Positions 7,277 through 14,883 of a DNA stretch of 36,658 nt are shown one piece after another. The notes beneath the pieces are model-generated. The model was given only the letters and a program-made list of their open reading frames with translations. It was not told where the DNA came from and did no database searches. The translations under genes were made by a program, and so were the position numbers. This stretch comes from an uncultured Collinsella sp. (lineage in GTDB: Bacteria; Actinomycetota; Coriobacteriia; Coriobacteriales; Coriobacteriaceae): positions 1 to 36,658 of the forward strand of contig UQKU01000024.1 in assembly GCA_900541675.1 (NCBI GenBank), written 5' to 3'. Position 1 is the stretch's first letter; every line of letters starts with the position of its first letter.

Positions 7277-7580
7277 ACGTTTTGAAACGGGATGCCGCTT
7301 CGATTCGTTCCGGACGCGGATGTGGACGTAACTGGTCTCGGTGCCAAGTGCGATTTCAGTGCTGTATATGACTTAACGGGAATGTCCGAGCAGTGCCGGA
7401 GTCTCCATCTGGATTGTTCCGACTGGAACATCAGCCCGAATACACTGCATAGCGACTCCAACAAGAACGTACCCGGCGTAATCCTTCCCAAGGCATGGCA
7501 ATACTCAAGATGCCGCAGCGGCAAGACAAAGACAGATTCCCGCGATAACCCTACGCTCAGCTCGTTTCTATTCACCCTGA
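7277..7580 (-). pseudogene. Decayed secreted-protein gene
   Basis: The minus strand carries a frame reading RVIAGICLCLAAAAS, stop, then VLPCLGKDYAGYVLVGVAMQ, CIRADVPVGTIQMETPALLG, HSR, stop, then VIYSTEIALGTETSYVHIRV. It opens like a signal peptide and continues like an extracellular beta-rich domain, but has two in-frame stops. It runs in frame into the start of the broken thioredoxin-like gene. I recognise no family. With its two neighbours it suggests a lost secretion-linked operon. Confidence 0.35.
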
Positions 7581-7602
7581 GCGAAGGGAGTGTCGCATAT
7601 GC

Positions 7603-8589
7603 ATGCAGCGGCGCAGAACCTCCGGGGGGGGGTATCTCCTAGAGGTATCCGCCTCCGGAGGCCAAGGAATCATCGAGTACGTCCTGATCATCGCGGTCAT
7701 CGGCCTGGTGATCGTGTTCGCGGGACCCGGCGTGGCCGGAGCCATCCGCAACCAGTTCAACCTGGTCGGCAACACGGTGAACAATGGGACGGTTGGCGGC
7801 GTCGAGGGAGGCGCATCCGGCGGAGGGTCTGCAGGTACCGATTCCGCGACCGTCCAGGCGGCTATCGCCAAGGACGCGAAGGACTGGACCCTCGAAGAGC
7901 AGAAGGCCGTGGCCGAGGACATCGCCGCGAAGGGCGAGGCATCGTCCGCCTTCGCCAAGGCGGAGGCCGCGATGAATGCAGGGACGAAGTTCTCGATGAA
8001 GCTCACCGATGGTCAGACGCTCGAGTACAAGATTATCGGCATCAACCACGATGACTTGGCCGATGGTAGCGGCAAGGCGGGCCTGACGTTCCTCGCCACC
8101 TCGACGGGTATTAAATCTCGCGTGAACGCCACCAACACCAATGCCGGTGGCTGGGAGAAGTCGGAACTCCGCGCGAAGATGAACTCCGGCGAGATCTGGA
8201 ACCTGATGCCCTCCGATTTCCAATCCAAGGTGAAGCCGGTCAGGAAGCTGACGAACAACGTTGATGGAACCGACAAGAATGCCGCCGTGACGGCGACCTC
8301 GGACAAGCTGTTCATGCTCAGTTATTCCGAAATCGTCGAGACCCCTTATAACGGCTGGTCTGGTTATTCTTGGATCGGAAACGAAGGAACCCAGTACGAG
8401 GCCTTCAGGGGTAAGGTGACGAACAATTATTCGGGTAACGATTGCCTGAGTGTTGGCGTCGCTTGGTGGGAGCGTTCCTTGAATCCGAGCGCCTCTGCGC
8501 TCTTCCTCTATGTCAACAGCAACGGCGATCCGTCGTACAACTACGGCGCGACGAACTCGAATCGCGTCTGCCCAGCTTGGTGCTTCTAG
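7603..8589 (+). CDS. Flp-type pilin N-terminus fused to a DUF6273/C-type-lectin-like domain
   Basis: 328 residues. Residues 20–52 contain GGQGIIEYVLIIAVIGLVIV: a class III (Flp/Tad) prepilin signal with glycine before the cut and E5–Y6 in the mature chain, followed by the hydrophobic helix. A Gly/Ser/Asn linker and a helical stretch come next. The last 190 residues resemble DUF6273: GWEKSELRAKMNSGEIWNLM, DKLFMLSYSEIV, WWERSLNPSASALFLYVNSN, ending VCPAWCF. DUF6273 and related C-type-lectin-like ends are frequent targets of diversity-generating retroelements. A G9 run at 7624–7632 lies between the start codon and the pilin signal. The first ATG (7599) is better spaced from GGGAG but is in another frame; with eight Gs it would be in frame. 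No Tad genes are in the window. Confidence 0.75.
   Translation: MQRRRTSGGGYLLEVSASGGQGIIEYVLIIAVIGLVIVFAGPGVAGAIRNQFNLVGNTVNNGTVGGVEGGASGGGSAGTDSATVQAAIAKDAKDWTLEEQKAVAEDIAAKGEASSAFAKAEAAMNAGTKFSMKLTDGQTLEYKIIGINHDDLADGSGKAGLTFLATSTGIKSRVNATNTNAGGWEKSELRAKMNSGEIWNLMPSDFQSKVKPVRKLTNNVDGTDKNAAVTATSDKLFMLSYSEIVETPYNGWSGYSWIGNEGTQYEAFRGKVTNNYSGNDCLSVGVAWWERSLNPSASALFLYVNSNGDPSYNYGATNSNRVCPAWCF
7624..7632 (+). repeat. G9 homopolymer in the 5' coding part of the pilin-like gene
   Basis: Nine consecutive Gs inside codons 8–10 of the frame starting at 7603, between two alternative ATGs (7599 and 7603, in different frames) and the prepilin cleavage motif. Change by one G would switch which ATG yields the pilin. 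This is the classical layout of a slipped-strand phase-variation tract. Variation itself is not shown by one sequence. Confidence 0.7.
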
Positions 8590-8600
8590 ATTCATCTGTT

Positions 8601-8632
8601 AAGCCCGCACGGCCTGTGCGGGCTTTTCTTTT
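8601..8632 (+). terminator. Rho-independent terminator after the pilin-like gene
   Basis: AGCCCGCAC (8602–8610), loop GGCCT, GTGCGGGCT (8616–8624), then TTTCTTTT. It starts 12 bp behind the stop codon at 8587–8589. Confidence 0.9.
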
Positions 8633-8639
8633 GGCGGTT

Positions 8640-9050
8640 ACTCGAACGGTTTGATGTTTGTGGCATAGGTTATCGGTTTGAGGAGAAATGAGGTCACACA
8701 GCGGCTCTCAGAGCGCCTGCCGCACTCCCCCGCCATTACTCCTGCGGCATCCTCGTATAGAGCCCATCCCGCTTGGCGTTTCGTTGCAACAGCCCACTTG
8801 TCCACCGATCAAGTGAACTACTGGAATAAATACAGCGACACGCTTGTTCGTTACAGTCGCTATATCTACGTAAATCGCCGCGATAAATACAGCCCGTACT
8901 CGGCTGTATACCAGCTACGCGTATGTAGATTCATATCGCGGTAATAAATCGGCCCAAGTGCGTGCAAAACGCGCAAGTAACCGCAAAAGGCGACTATCGC
9001 GTAGGTAGATTTTTGGCACCCTGTTGCTTAACCAAAATTAAGCAATTGCC
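8640..9050. other. AT-rich non-coding stretch with clustered hairpins
   Basis: No supported gene. The DNA is rich in short inverted and direct repeats: TACAGCC/GGCTGTA at 8888–8908, two copies of AATAAATACAGC-like sequence about 60 bp apart (near 8825 and 8884), and three variants of an ATCTAC/GCGATA pair between about 8870 and 9012. One open frame crosses it but has no ribosome site and unusual composition. It could be a regulatory or replication-type region, or a remnant. I cannot decide. Confidence 0.4.
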
Positions 9051-9056
9051 TAAAAC

Positions 9057-9086
9057 AAAAAAGGTCAGGCACTAGGTGCCTGACCT
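9057..9086 (-). terminator. Terminator of tRNA-Pro
   Basis: On the minus strand AGGTCAGGCAC, a 3-base loop, GTGCCTGACCT, then TTTTTT. It lies about 10 bp behind the tRNA-Pro 3' end. Confidence 0.9.
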
Positions 9087-9095
9087 GCAAACTTC

Positions 9096-9172
<77 letters not shown>

Positions 9173-9214
9173 AAGCTTTTGTTTGTTGCGCTGCTCTCGC
9201 TCGCAACAGGGAGT

Positions 9215-9244
9215 ATATTAACCCGAAACTTTGCCCTTGTGCAA
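9215..9244 (-). promoter_or_regulatory. Promoter of tRNA-Pro
   Basis: On the minus strand -35 TTGCAC and -10 TAATAT are separated by 18 bp. The -10 ends about 42 bp before the tRNA 5' end. The site lies just behind the coaBC stop codon, so the tRNA does not depend on the upstream operon. Confidence 0.6.
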
Positions 9245-9252
9245 GAACTTTT

Positions 9253-10467
9253 TTATAAATTTTGAAGCAAGTCCAAAATTGTATCCGCGAGCTGGGGTTT
9301 TGTTAGAACGGGAAGTTCTTGCGTACCCGCTGTGCTCACGATCCAGGCCTTGTTGGTATCGGTTCCAAAGCCCGAATCGGCGCGCGAGACATCGTTGGCG
9401 ATAATCGCATCGCAACCCTTGCGGGCGAGCTTTCGCTGCGCGTACTCCACGACGTTATCAGTCTCTGCCGCAAATCCGATCACGCACCGCTCTCCCTTTT
9501 GGCGCGAAAGCTCAGCCAAGATATCGACCGTCTCGACCAGTTCGATGCGATCCAAGCGTTCGTTGGCCTTTTTGAGCTTATGGTCGGCAGGGGCTGCGGG
9601 GGTGTAGTCGGCGACGGCGGCCGCGCAAATGGCCGCATCAGCCGTCTGAAAGGCGCCCAGAGCCGCCTGCAGCATTTCAGCGGCGGTCTGCACGCGCACG
9701 CACTCCACGCCGCGGGGAACATCGAGCGATGTCGGGCCCAGCACAAGCGTGGCCGCAGCGCCGCGGCGAGCGGCCTCCCCCGCTAGGGCGATGCCCATCT
9801 TGCCCGATGACCGGTTGCCGATGAAGCGCACAGGGTCGATCGGTTCGTGCGTGGGGCCGGCAGTGATTACGATGCGCTTGCCCGCCAGGTCTTGCGGGAC
9901 GGGGTTCAGCACCTCGCAGACGGCCTCGACGATGTCCTCGGGCTCGCTCATACGCCCCGTGTCCACGTCGCCGCAGGCAAGGTAGCCGCTGCCGGGTCCC
10001 ACCACATGGACGCCACGGTCGCGCAACGTGGCCATATTGGCCTGCGTTGCCGGCGCCTTCCACATGCCGTTGTTCATGGCGGGGGCGATCACGATGGGTC
10101 GCGGCGTGGCTAGCAGCGTGGTGGAGATGAGGTCATCGGCGATACCGCTTGCCATCTTGGCGATGATATTGGCCGTCGCGGGCGCCACGACTATCAAATC
10201 GGGCTCCTGCGCGAGCGAAATGTGGTGGATGGGGTCGGAGGGATCGTCGAACAGGCCCACCGCGACCGGCTCGTTGGTGAGCGCACGGAAGGTAAGCGGC
10301 CCGACAAACTCGGTGGCATGCTCGCTCATAACGACCTTGACGCGCGCGCCGCGCTTTTGCAGTAGGCGCACGATATTGCACGACTTATAGGCGGCGATCC
10401 CGCCGGTAATGCCCAGCAGGATCGTTTTTCCCTCAAGTTGCATTGAATTGTTGGGTGCCGCCGTCAT
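9253..10467 (-). CDS. coaBC: Bifunctional phosphopantothenoylcysteine decarboxylase / phosphopantothenate–cysteine ligase
   Basis: 404 residues, the normal length for CoaBC (Dfp). It catalyses two steps of coenzyme A synthesis: joining cysteine to 4'-phosphopantothenate, then decarboxylation to 4'-phosphopantetheine. The N-terminal flavoprotein half shows GITGGIAAYKS, PAMNNGMW and SGYLACGDVDTGRM. The C-terminal ligase half starts near residue 195 and shows AGPTHEPIDPVRFIGNRSSG and AAVADYTP. It is the last gene of the long minus-strand block, 2 bp behind the zinc-ribbon gene. Two tRNA-proximal hairpins separate it from the accessory region. Identification is secure. Confidence 0.97.
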   Translation of the reverse strand: MTAAPNNSMQLEGKTILLGITGGIAAYKSCNIVRLLQKRGARVKVVMSEHATEFVGPLTFRALTNEPVAVGLFDDPSDPIHHISLAQEPDLIVVAPATANIIAKMASGIADDLISTTLLATPRPIVIAPAMNNGMWKAPATQANMATLRDRGVHVVGPGSGYLACGDVDTGRMSEPEDIVEAVCEVLNPVPQDLAGKRIVITAGPTHEPIDPVRFIGNRSSGKMGIALAGEAARRGAAATLVLGPTSLDVPRGVECVRVQTAAEMLQAALGAFQTADAAICAAAVADYTPAAPADHKLKKANERLDRIELVETVDILAELSRQKGERCVIGFAAETDNVVEYAQRKLARKGCDAIIANDVSRADSGFGTDTNKAWIVSTAGTQELPVLTKPQLADTILDLLQNL

Positions 10468-10469
10468 CG

Positions 10470-11189
10470 TTAGGCTTCCTTGCTGGGGAGCACGAGCAGG
10501 CGGTGGCAGTAGGGGCAGTGCGTAATCTCACTACCGTCGTGGTTGAGGTCGCTCATGGACGACGCCTGCAGCGCGGTGTGGCAGACCGTGGGGATGTTAC
10601 CCTTGATGGTCTCGACGGCCAGGCCACGGAACTGCTTGAGCAGACGTTCGTAGTCGGTGAGCACGTCGGTCGGCAGCGTGGCGGCAAGGGCGGTGCGCTC
10701 CTTGGTGGCGGCATCAATCTGGGCCTGGAGGTCGGTGGCCTTGGCACGGGCGGCCTTGGTGTCGGCCTTCACGCCCTCCTCGAACTTGGCGATGATGGCC
10801 TGCGCACGGGCTTCGCGGTCGAGCGCCTCCTTATGGGCGATGACGACGTCCTTGCGGGTGTGCTCGATCTTGTCCAGGCGCTTGGCCAGGGTGGCGAGCT
10901 CGTTCTCCAGGTCCTGAACTTCGCGGTAATCAGAGCCGTCGACGTGGCGCTTCTTGGCGGCCTCGATGGCGTTATTGGTCTGGATCTCGGTGGTGTTGAG
11001 ATCGTCGAGCTCAATATCCAGGTCCTTGCGTTGGGCGTAGAGCTTGGTCATCTCGGCCTTGAGCTTAACGTAGGTCTTGCGCTTGGAAGCGAGCTCCTTG
11101 AGCTCCGGCATATTGGCAAGTTCGCTCTTGTTGTGGGCGAGCTCCAAATCGATCTGTTGCAGCTTGAGTAGCGTAGCGCCGGCGCTCAT
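10470..11189 (-). CDS. Coiled-coil protein with C-terminal C4-type zinc ribbon
   Basis: A 239-residue protein. About 170 residues form an antiparallel coiled coil rich in K, E, L and D (LKLQQIDLELAHNKSELANM onward). The C-terminal zinc ribbon has cysteines in VCHTAL and ITHCPYCHRLLV. This is the family of bacterial C4-type zinc-ribbon proteins next to NIF3 genes, whose role is unclear. The start is put at 11189 because AAAGGAGAG precedes that ATG, and it overlaps the stop of the NIF3 gene as ATGA. The longer frame from 11225 would lie within the NIF3 gene and lacks a ribosome site. Translational coupling with NIF3 is likely. Confidence 0.85.
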   Translation of the reverse strand: MSAGATLLKLQQIDLELAHNKSELANMPELKELASKRKTYVKLKAEMTKLYAQRKDLDIELDDLNTTEIQTNNAIEAAKKRHVDGSDYREVQDLENELATLAKRLDKIEHTRKDVVIAHKEALDREARAQAIIAKFEEGVKADTKAARAKATDLQAQIDAATKERTALAATLPTDVLTDYERLLKQFRGLAVETIKGNIPTVCHTALQASSMSDLNHDGSEITHCPYCHRLLVLPSKEA

Positions 11190-11995
11190 AAGTTCTCTCC
11201 TTTTGTCACAGTCCACCATTGGCAAGGGTTCAGTATTTTAATCGCATGACGGGGGTCGACCCCGGCGTCAACTGCAGAGTTCATCAATATATCAACGAAC
11301 GGCTCCTCGGAGCGGTCATGGCCGAGCAAAACCACTGGCAGCCCGCGCAAGGCAAGGTCTTGCGCTACGTGGTAGCCCGCCTCGCCCGTCACGATGACAT
11401 CCGCACCGGCGGCGATGGCGAGCTCTCCAAAGTCGCCCAAGGAGCCGCCCAAAATGGCGATGGTGCGGCACGGGTGCTCGGCATCGCCCCACACGCGGGG
11501 GTCGCTTCCGAAGGCCGTGGCGGCGCGAGTGGCAAGGTCGCGCAGGCTGCAGGGGTCGTCGAGTGTCGTAAGGGCTCCCAGGCCGCAGGCCTCGGGGTCG
11601 TCCACATGCTCCAGTGAGCTCATGGGCTCAGCGCCCAGCAACTCACTCAGGCGAACGCGCGCCTCATACGAGCGGTCCAGGTTGGTGTGGAGCGAGATAA
11701 TGCTCACCCCACAACGGGCCGCCTCGTAGAGCGCCGCACTGCACTGGGGACGTGTCGCGCTGGGCGGGCAAAATGCCTCGGGCGCCTTGATGTAGACGGG
11801 ATGATGCGTGAGCAACACGTTGGCTCCGGCTGCCAAGGCGCGGTGCACGTTGGCCCTGGTGGCGTCAAGCGCGCAGGCAACGCCGCGGATCTCGTCGTCG
11901 GGGTCGCCAACGGATAAGCCTACGTGGTCCCAGGGTTCGGCGTCCGTCTTGGGATAGCGTGCCAGCAGTGCACGCTCGAGCTCGGAGACGATCAT
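11186..11995 (-). CDS. NIF3-like dinuclear metal-centre protein
   Basis: 269 residues, the usual length of the short NIF3/YbgI form. Metal-binding motifs are present: LLTHHPVYIK, SLHTNLDRS and, near the end, GHDRSEEPFVDIL, a variant of the family's GH.xSE block. The fold is known from structures as a toroidal hexamer with a two-metal site, and the biological role is unsettled (it is often annotated as a GTP cyclohydrolase I type 2 homologue). It overlaps by 4 bp (ATGA) with the cysteine desulfurase gene upstream and by 4 bp with the zinc-ribbon gene downstream, so the three form one translational unit. Confidence 0.92.
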   Translation of the reverse strand: MIVSELERALLARYPKTDAEPWDHVGLSVGDPDDEIRGVACALDATRANVHRALAAGANVLLTHHPVYIKAPEAFCPPSATRPQCSAALYEAARCGVSIISLHTNLDRSYEARVRLSELLGAEPMSSLEHVDDPEACGLGALTTLDDPCSLRDLATRAATAFGSDPRVWGDAEHPCRTIAILGGSLGDFGELAIAAGADVIVTGEAGYHVAQDLALRGLPVVLLGHDRSEEPFVDILMNSAVDAGVDPRHAIKILNPCQWWTVTKGENL

Positions 11996-13170
11996 GCGGC
12001 ACCTACGATCGAGAGCAGCGTCTGGGCAAAGTCGTCCAGATCGCTCGGATTCACGCGGTCATCGAAGGAAATGCGCAGTGCGCCCAGAGCCTGCTCGCGA
12101 CCGATGCCCATCGCGCTCAAAACGTGGCTGGGGTCCATGCTGCCGCTCGAGCATGCCGAGCCTGCCGATACCTCAAAGCCGGCGGCGTCGAGCTTGATGA
12201 TGAGCTCCTCGGAGTCCATGCCGTCAATGTAGATCGATACCATGCCGGGCAGACGGTCGGCATGCGCATAGTCGCCCATCGTGGCGTGAATGCGCGGATG
12301 GGCCGTAAGCGTGGCGTAGAGCTTGTCGGAAAGGGCCTGCAGCTTCTCGCGCTCCTCGGCCACATTGGGCGTCAGCGTGCGGGCGGCAGCGGCAAAGGCC
12401 AACTGCGTGCGCAGGTCCTGCGTGCCGGCGCGACGTCCGGCTTCCTGTCCGCCGCCAAAGATGCGGGGGCGCAGCGGCGTGCGGTTCTTAAGGTAGAGCG
12501 CGCCGGATGCCACAGGGCCGCCGATCTTATGCGCGGCAACGGTCATAGCATCGACGCCCAGCTCGGTGACATCGAGCGGAATATGCAAGTAGCCCTGGAT
12601 GGCATCGGTGTGGAACAGGGCGCCCACGGTATGCGCGGCGGCGGCCAGCTCGCGGATGGGCTGCACCACGCCGGTCTCGTTATTGGCGGCCATGATGCTC
12701 ACGAGCGCGACATCGTCTCCGAGCAAGTCACTCAGCGCGGCAGGCTCAATGTAGCCCGCACGGCAGGGCTGCACCAGGTCGACGGTAAAGCCAGCGGCGC
12801 GTAGCAGCGGCAGGTTGTCCAGGATCGAATCGTGCTCGATGGCAGATACGATCACGCGGTTGCGCTTGCGGTCGTGCTGACGGGCGCCCTCGGCAAGTCC
12901 GAGGAGCGCCAGCTGGTTTGCCTCGGTGCCGCCATTGGTCAGGACAATCTCGGATGGGCGGACGCGCGCGCCAAAGCTGCGGGCGATCTCGCGGCGTGCG
13001 GCCTCCAGGCGCGCGGCGGCCTTGCGGCCGAGCGAATGCAGCGAGTTGGGATTGACGCCCGCAAGCTCGCTATCGTCGTACTCACGCTGCGCAAGGAGCG
13101 CCTCGGCGCGCATGGGCGTCGAGGCGGCATAGTCAAGATTCACGGTTATGCGGTTTTGACCTGCGGTCAT
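11992..13170 (-). CDS. Cysteine desulfurase (NifS/IscS family)
   Basis: 392 residues. It is a PLP enzyme that takes sulfur from cysteine to form a persulfide for iron–sulfur clusters and thio-modified tRNA. Visible landmarks are the N-terminal NLDYAASTPMRAEALLA, the TNGGTEANQLAL cofactor loop, the HTDAIQGYL segment, the PLP lysine in VAAHKIGGPVASGALYLK, and the catalytic cysteine loop SAGSACSSGSMDPSHVLSAMG. The SSGS loop resembles the longer IscS-type (class I) loop. AGGAGG lies about 11 bases before the ATG. The gene stands 6 bp behind rpe and overlaps the NIF3 gene. No scaffold gene is nearby, so the acceptor protein is unknown. Confidence 0.93.
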   Translation of the reverse strand: MTAGQNRITVNLDYAASTPMRAEALLAQREYDDSELAGVNPNSLHSLGRKAAARLEAARREIARSFGARVRPSEIVLTNGGTEANQLALLGLAEGARQHDRKRNRVIVSAIEHDSILDNLPLLRAAGFTVDLVQPCRAGYIEPAALSDLLGDDVALVSIMAANNETGVVQPIRELAAAAHTVGALFHTDAIQGYLHIPLDVTELGVDAMTVAAHKIGGPVASGALYLKNRTPLRPRIFGGGQEAGRRAGTQDLRTQLAFAAAARTLTPNVAEEREKLQALSDKLYATLTAHPRIHATMGDYAHADRLPGMVSIYIDGMDSEELIIKLDAAGFEVSAGSACSSGSMDPSHVLSAMGIGREQALGALRISFDDRVNPSDLDDFAQTLLSIVGAA

Positions 13171-13176
13171 AAGGGT

Positions 13177-13848
13177 TTATGCCTCCTGTGCAGCCTCGTT
13201 GCCTAGCTTTTGCAGCAGCGCAACCTCGGCAGCGGGATCTTCGGACTTAAATACGGCGGAACCGGCCACCAGGACATCGGCGCCGGCCTTGACGACCTCG
13301 GCGATGTTCTTGGAAGAGATGCCGCCGTCGACCTCGATCATGGGCGACACGCCGTGGCGCTCGCACATGGCCTTGAGTTCGCGGAGCTTATGCAGAGTGC
13401 CCGGGATAAAGCTCTGGCCGCCAAAGCCCGGGTTCACACTCATCAGCAGCACGATATCGACGACCTCGATAATGCTCTCGAGCACGCAGACAGGCGTTGC
13501 AGGGTTGAGCACCACGCCGGCCTTGACGCCGCGCTGCTGCAGGTGCGTGAGCGTGCGGTGCAGGTGCGTGGAGGCCTCGTAGTGAACGGTGATCATATCG
13601 GCGCCGGCGTCGGCGTACCAGTCGACGGTCTCGTCGGGGTTCGACACCATGAGGTGCGCGTCGACCGGCACGTCGGTGGAGCGCTTGACGGCCTTGAGGA
13701 TGTCAACGCCAAAGGTGAGGTTGCCGGTAAAGTGACCGTCCATCACGTCGAAGTGCACAAAGTCGGCACCGGCGATCTTGTCGAGGTCACCCTTAAGGTT
13801 GGCCATATCGGCCGAAAGGATGGACGGAGCGATTTTAATGGAACCCAT
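13177..13848 (-). CDS. rpe: Ribulose-phosphate 3-epimerase
   Basis: 223 residues, full length. It interconverts ribulose-5-phosphate and xylulose-5-phosphate in the pentose phosphate pathway. The TIM-barrel motifs are all visible: IAPSILSADMANLKGDL, VHFDVMDGHFTGNLTFG with a metal-binding Asp, DAHLMVSNPDETV, MSVNPGFGGQSFIP (phosphate loop) and MIEVDGGISSKN with the second catalytic Asp. It lies between gpsA (18 bp gap) and the cysteine desulfurase gene (6 bp gap) in the same operon. Confidence 0.97.
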   Translation of the reverse strand: MGSIKIAPSILSADMANLKGDLDKIAGADFVHFDVMDGHFTGNLTFGVDILKAVKRSTDVPVDAHLMVSNPDETVDWYADAGADMITVHYEASTHLHRTLTHLQQRGVKAGVVLNPATPVCVLESIIEVVDIVLLMSVNPGFGGQSFIPGTLHKLRELKAMCERHGVSPMIEVDGGISSKNIAEVVKAGADVLVAGSAVFKSEDPAAEVALLQKLGNEAAQEA

Positions 13849-13866
13849 GGTAGAAGCCTTTCTGCG

Positions 13867-14874
13867 CTAGTCGGTAAGTCCGTAGAACTCTTGGGAGGGT
13901 ACGCGATCGGTAAGAATCTCGAGCGCCCTATCCAAAGTAACACCGTTGTAGAGCGTTTGCTCCACGGCAAAGGTGAGCGGAATGTCTACGCCCAGTGAAC
14001 GGGCGAGTTCGCTGACGCTGCGGGCCGCAACGGCGCCCTCGACCACCATATGCGTACGTGCCTGGTACTCGTCGAGCGACACGCCGTGGGCAAACTCGTA
14101 GCCAAAGGTGCGGTTGCGCGAATGCTCCGAGGTGCAGGTGGCGATGAGGTCGCCCATGCCGGCGAGTCCCATGCACGTTATGGCCTGCCCGCCGCGGGCG
14201 TGCACCAGTCGGCTGATCTCGGCCAGGCCGCGCGTCATGATAAGGGCAAGCGTGTTGTCGCCCGCGCCGGTACCGGCGGAGATGCCGCACACGATGGCGA
14301 TGACATTTTTCATGGCGCCGCAAACCTCGACGCCGGTCATGTCCTGCGACAGGTAGATGCGGAAGGCCGTAGATAGGAGCAGGTCCTTAAAGGTCTCCCC
14401 TACCTGCGGATCTTTGCTAGCGATGACAGCGGCAGAAAGCCCGCCGCGGCAGATCTCCTCGGCATGGTTAGGGCCGGAGAGCGCCGCCACGCGCGCCTCG
14501 TTGCCGATCTCGCTGGCGATGACCTCGCTCATGAGCAGGCCGGACTCGGGCTCAATACCCTTGGTGAGGCAGAGCACCGGGGCGTCGGCGGCGATGAAGT
14601 GAGCTGCCTGATGACATACGCTGCGCAGGTGCGTGGAGGGCACGGCAAAGATAATGGCGTCGGCGCCGTCGAGCGTCTGCGACAGGTCCGTCGTGGCGAC
14701 GGCGTTGCCGGGCAGCTCGTAGCCCACTAGATACCGGGGATTACGGTGCTCGCCATTGATGCCGGCGGCCGTCTGCTCGCTATGGGCCCACATGGTCACG
14801 CGCTCGGCTCGCGCGGCGGCAAGGCCGGCGACGGCGGTTCCCCAGGAGCCGGAGCCAATCAGCGCAACATTCAT
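13867..14874 (-). CDS. gpsA: NAD(P)-dependent glycerol-3-phosphate dehydrogenase
   Basis: 335 residues. It makes sn-glycerol-3-phosphate from dihydroxyacetone phosphate for phospholipid synthesis. The nucleotide-binding loop is GSGSWGTAVAGLAA. The catalytic lysine motif is CGAMKNVIAI, followed by GLAGMGDLIATCTS and SRNRTFG, all family signatures. A ribosome site (TAGGAGAG) precedes the ATG. The next gene upstream, plsY, uses its product, so the pair is a functional unit; the genes are 9 bp apart. Confidence 0.97.
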   Translation of the reverse strand: MNVALIGSGSWGTAVAGLAAARAERVTMWAHSEQTAAGINGEHRNPRYLVGYELPGNAVATTDLSQTLDGADAIIFAVPSTHLRSVCHQAAHFIAADAPVLCLTKGIEPESGLLMSEVIASEIGNEARVAALSGPNHAEEICRGGLSAAVIASKDPQVGETFKDLLLSTAFRIYLSQDMTGVEVCGAMKNVIAIVCGISAGTGAGDNTLALIMTRGLAEISRLVHARGGQAITCMGLAGMGDLIATCTSEHSRNRTFGYEFAHGVSLDEYQARTHMVVEGAVAARSVSELARSLGVDIPLTFAVEQTLYNGVTLDRALEILTDRVPSQEFYGLTD

Positions 14875-14883
14875 GACTCTCTC

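Noticed and set aside
2185..7285. GCATACGTTTTGA present at both 2185–2197 and 7273–7285, with looser versions near 29208 and 36545
   Set aside because: A 13-bp match is expected several times by chance in 36 kb, and the surroundings do not align. Not reported as a repeat family.
8678..8944. An 88-codon plus-strand frame in the hairpin-rich stretch before tRNA-Pro
   Set aside because: No ribosome site, tyrosine/arginine-biased composition caused by the local repeats, and no recognisable domain.
8590..9060. Template repeat for the DUF6273 end
   Set aside because: I compared the stretch behind the pilin-like gene with its last 140 bp and found no near-copy with adenine-specific differences, and there is no reverse transcriptase frame in the window.
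10443..12804. Long plus-strand frames opposite the zinc-ribbon, NIF3 and cysteine desulfurase genes
   Set aside because: They are antisense shadows of well-identified genes and carry no start signals.
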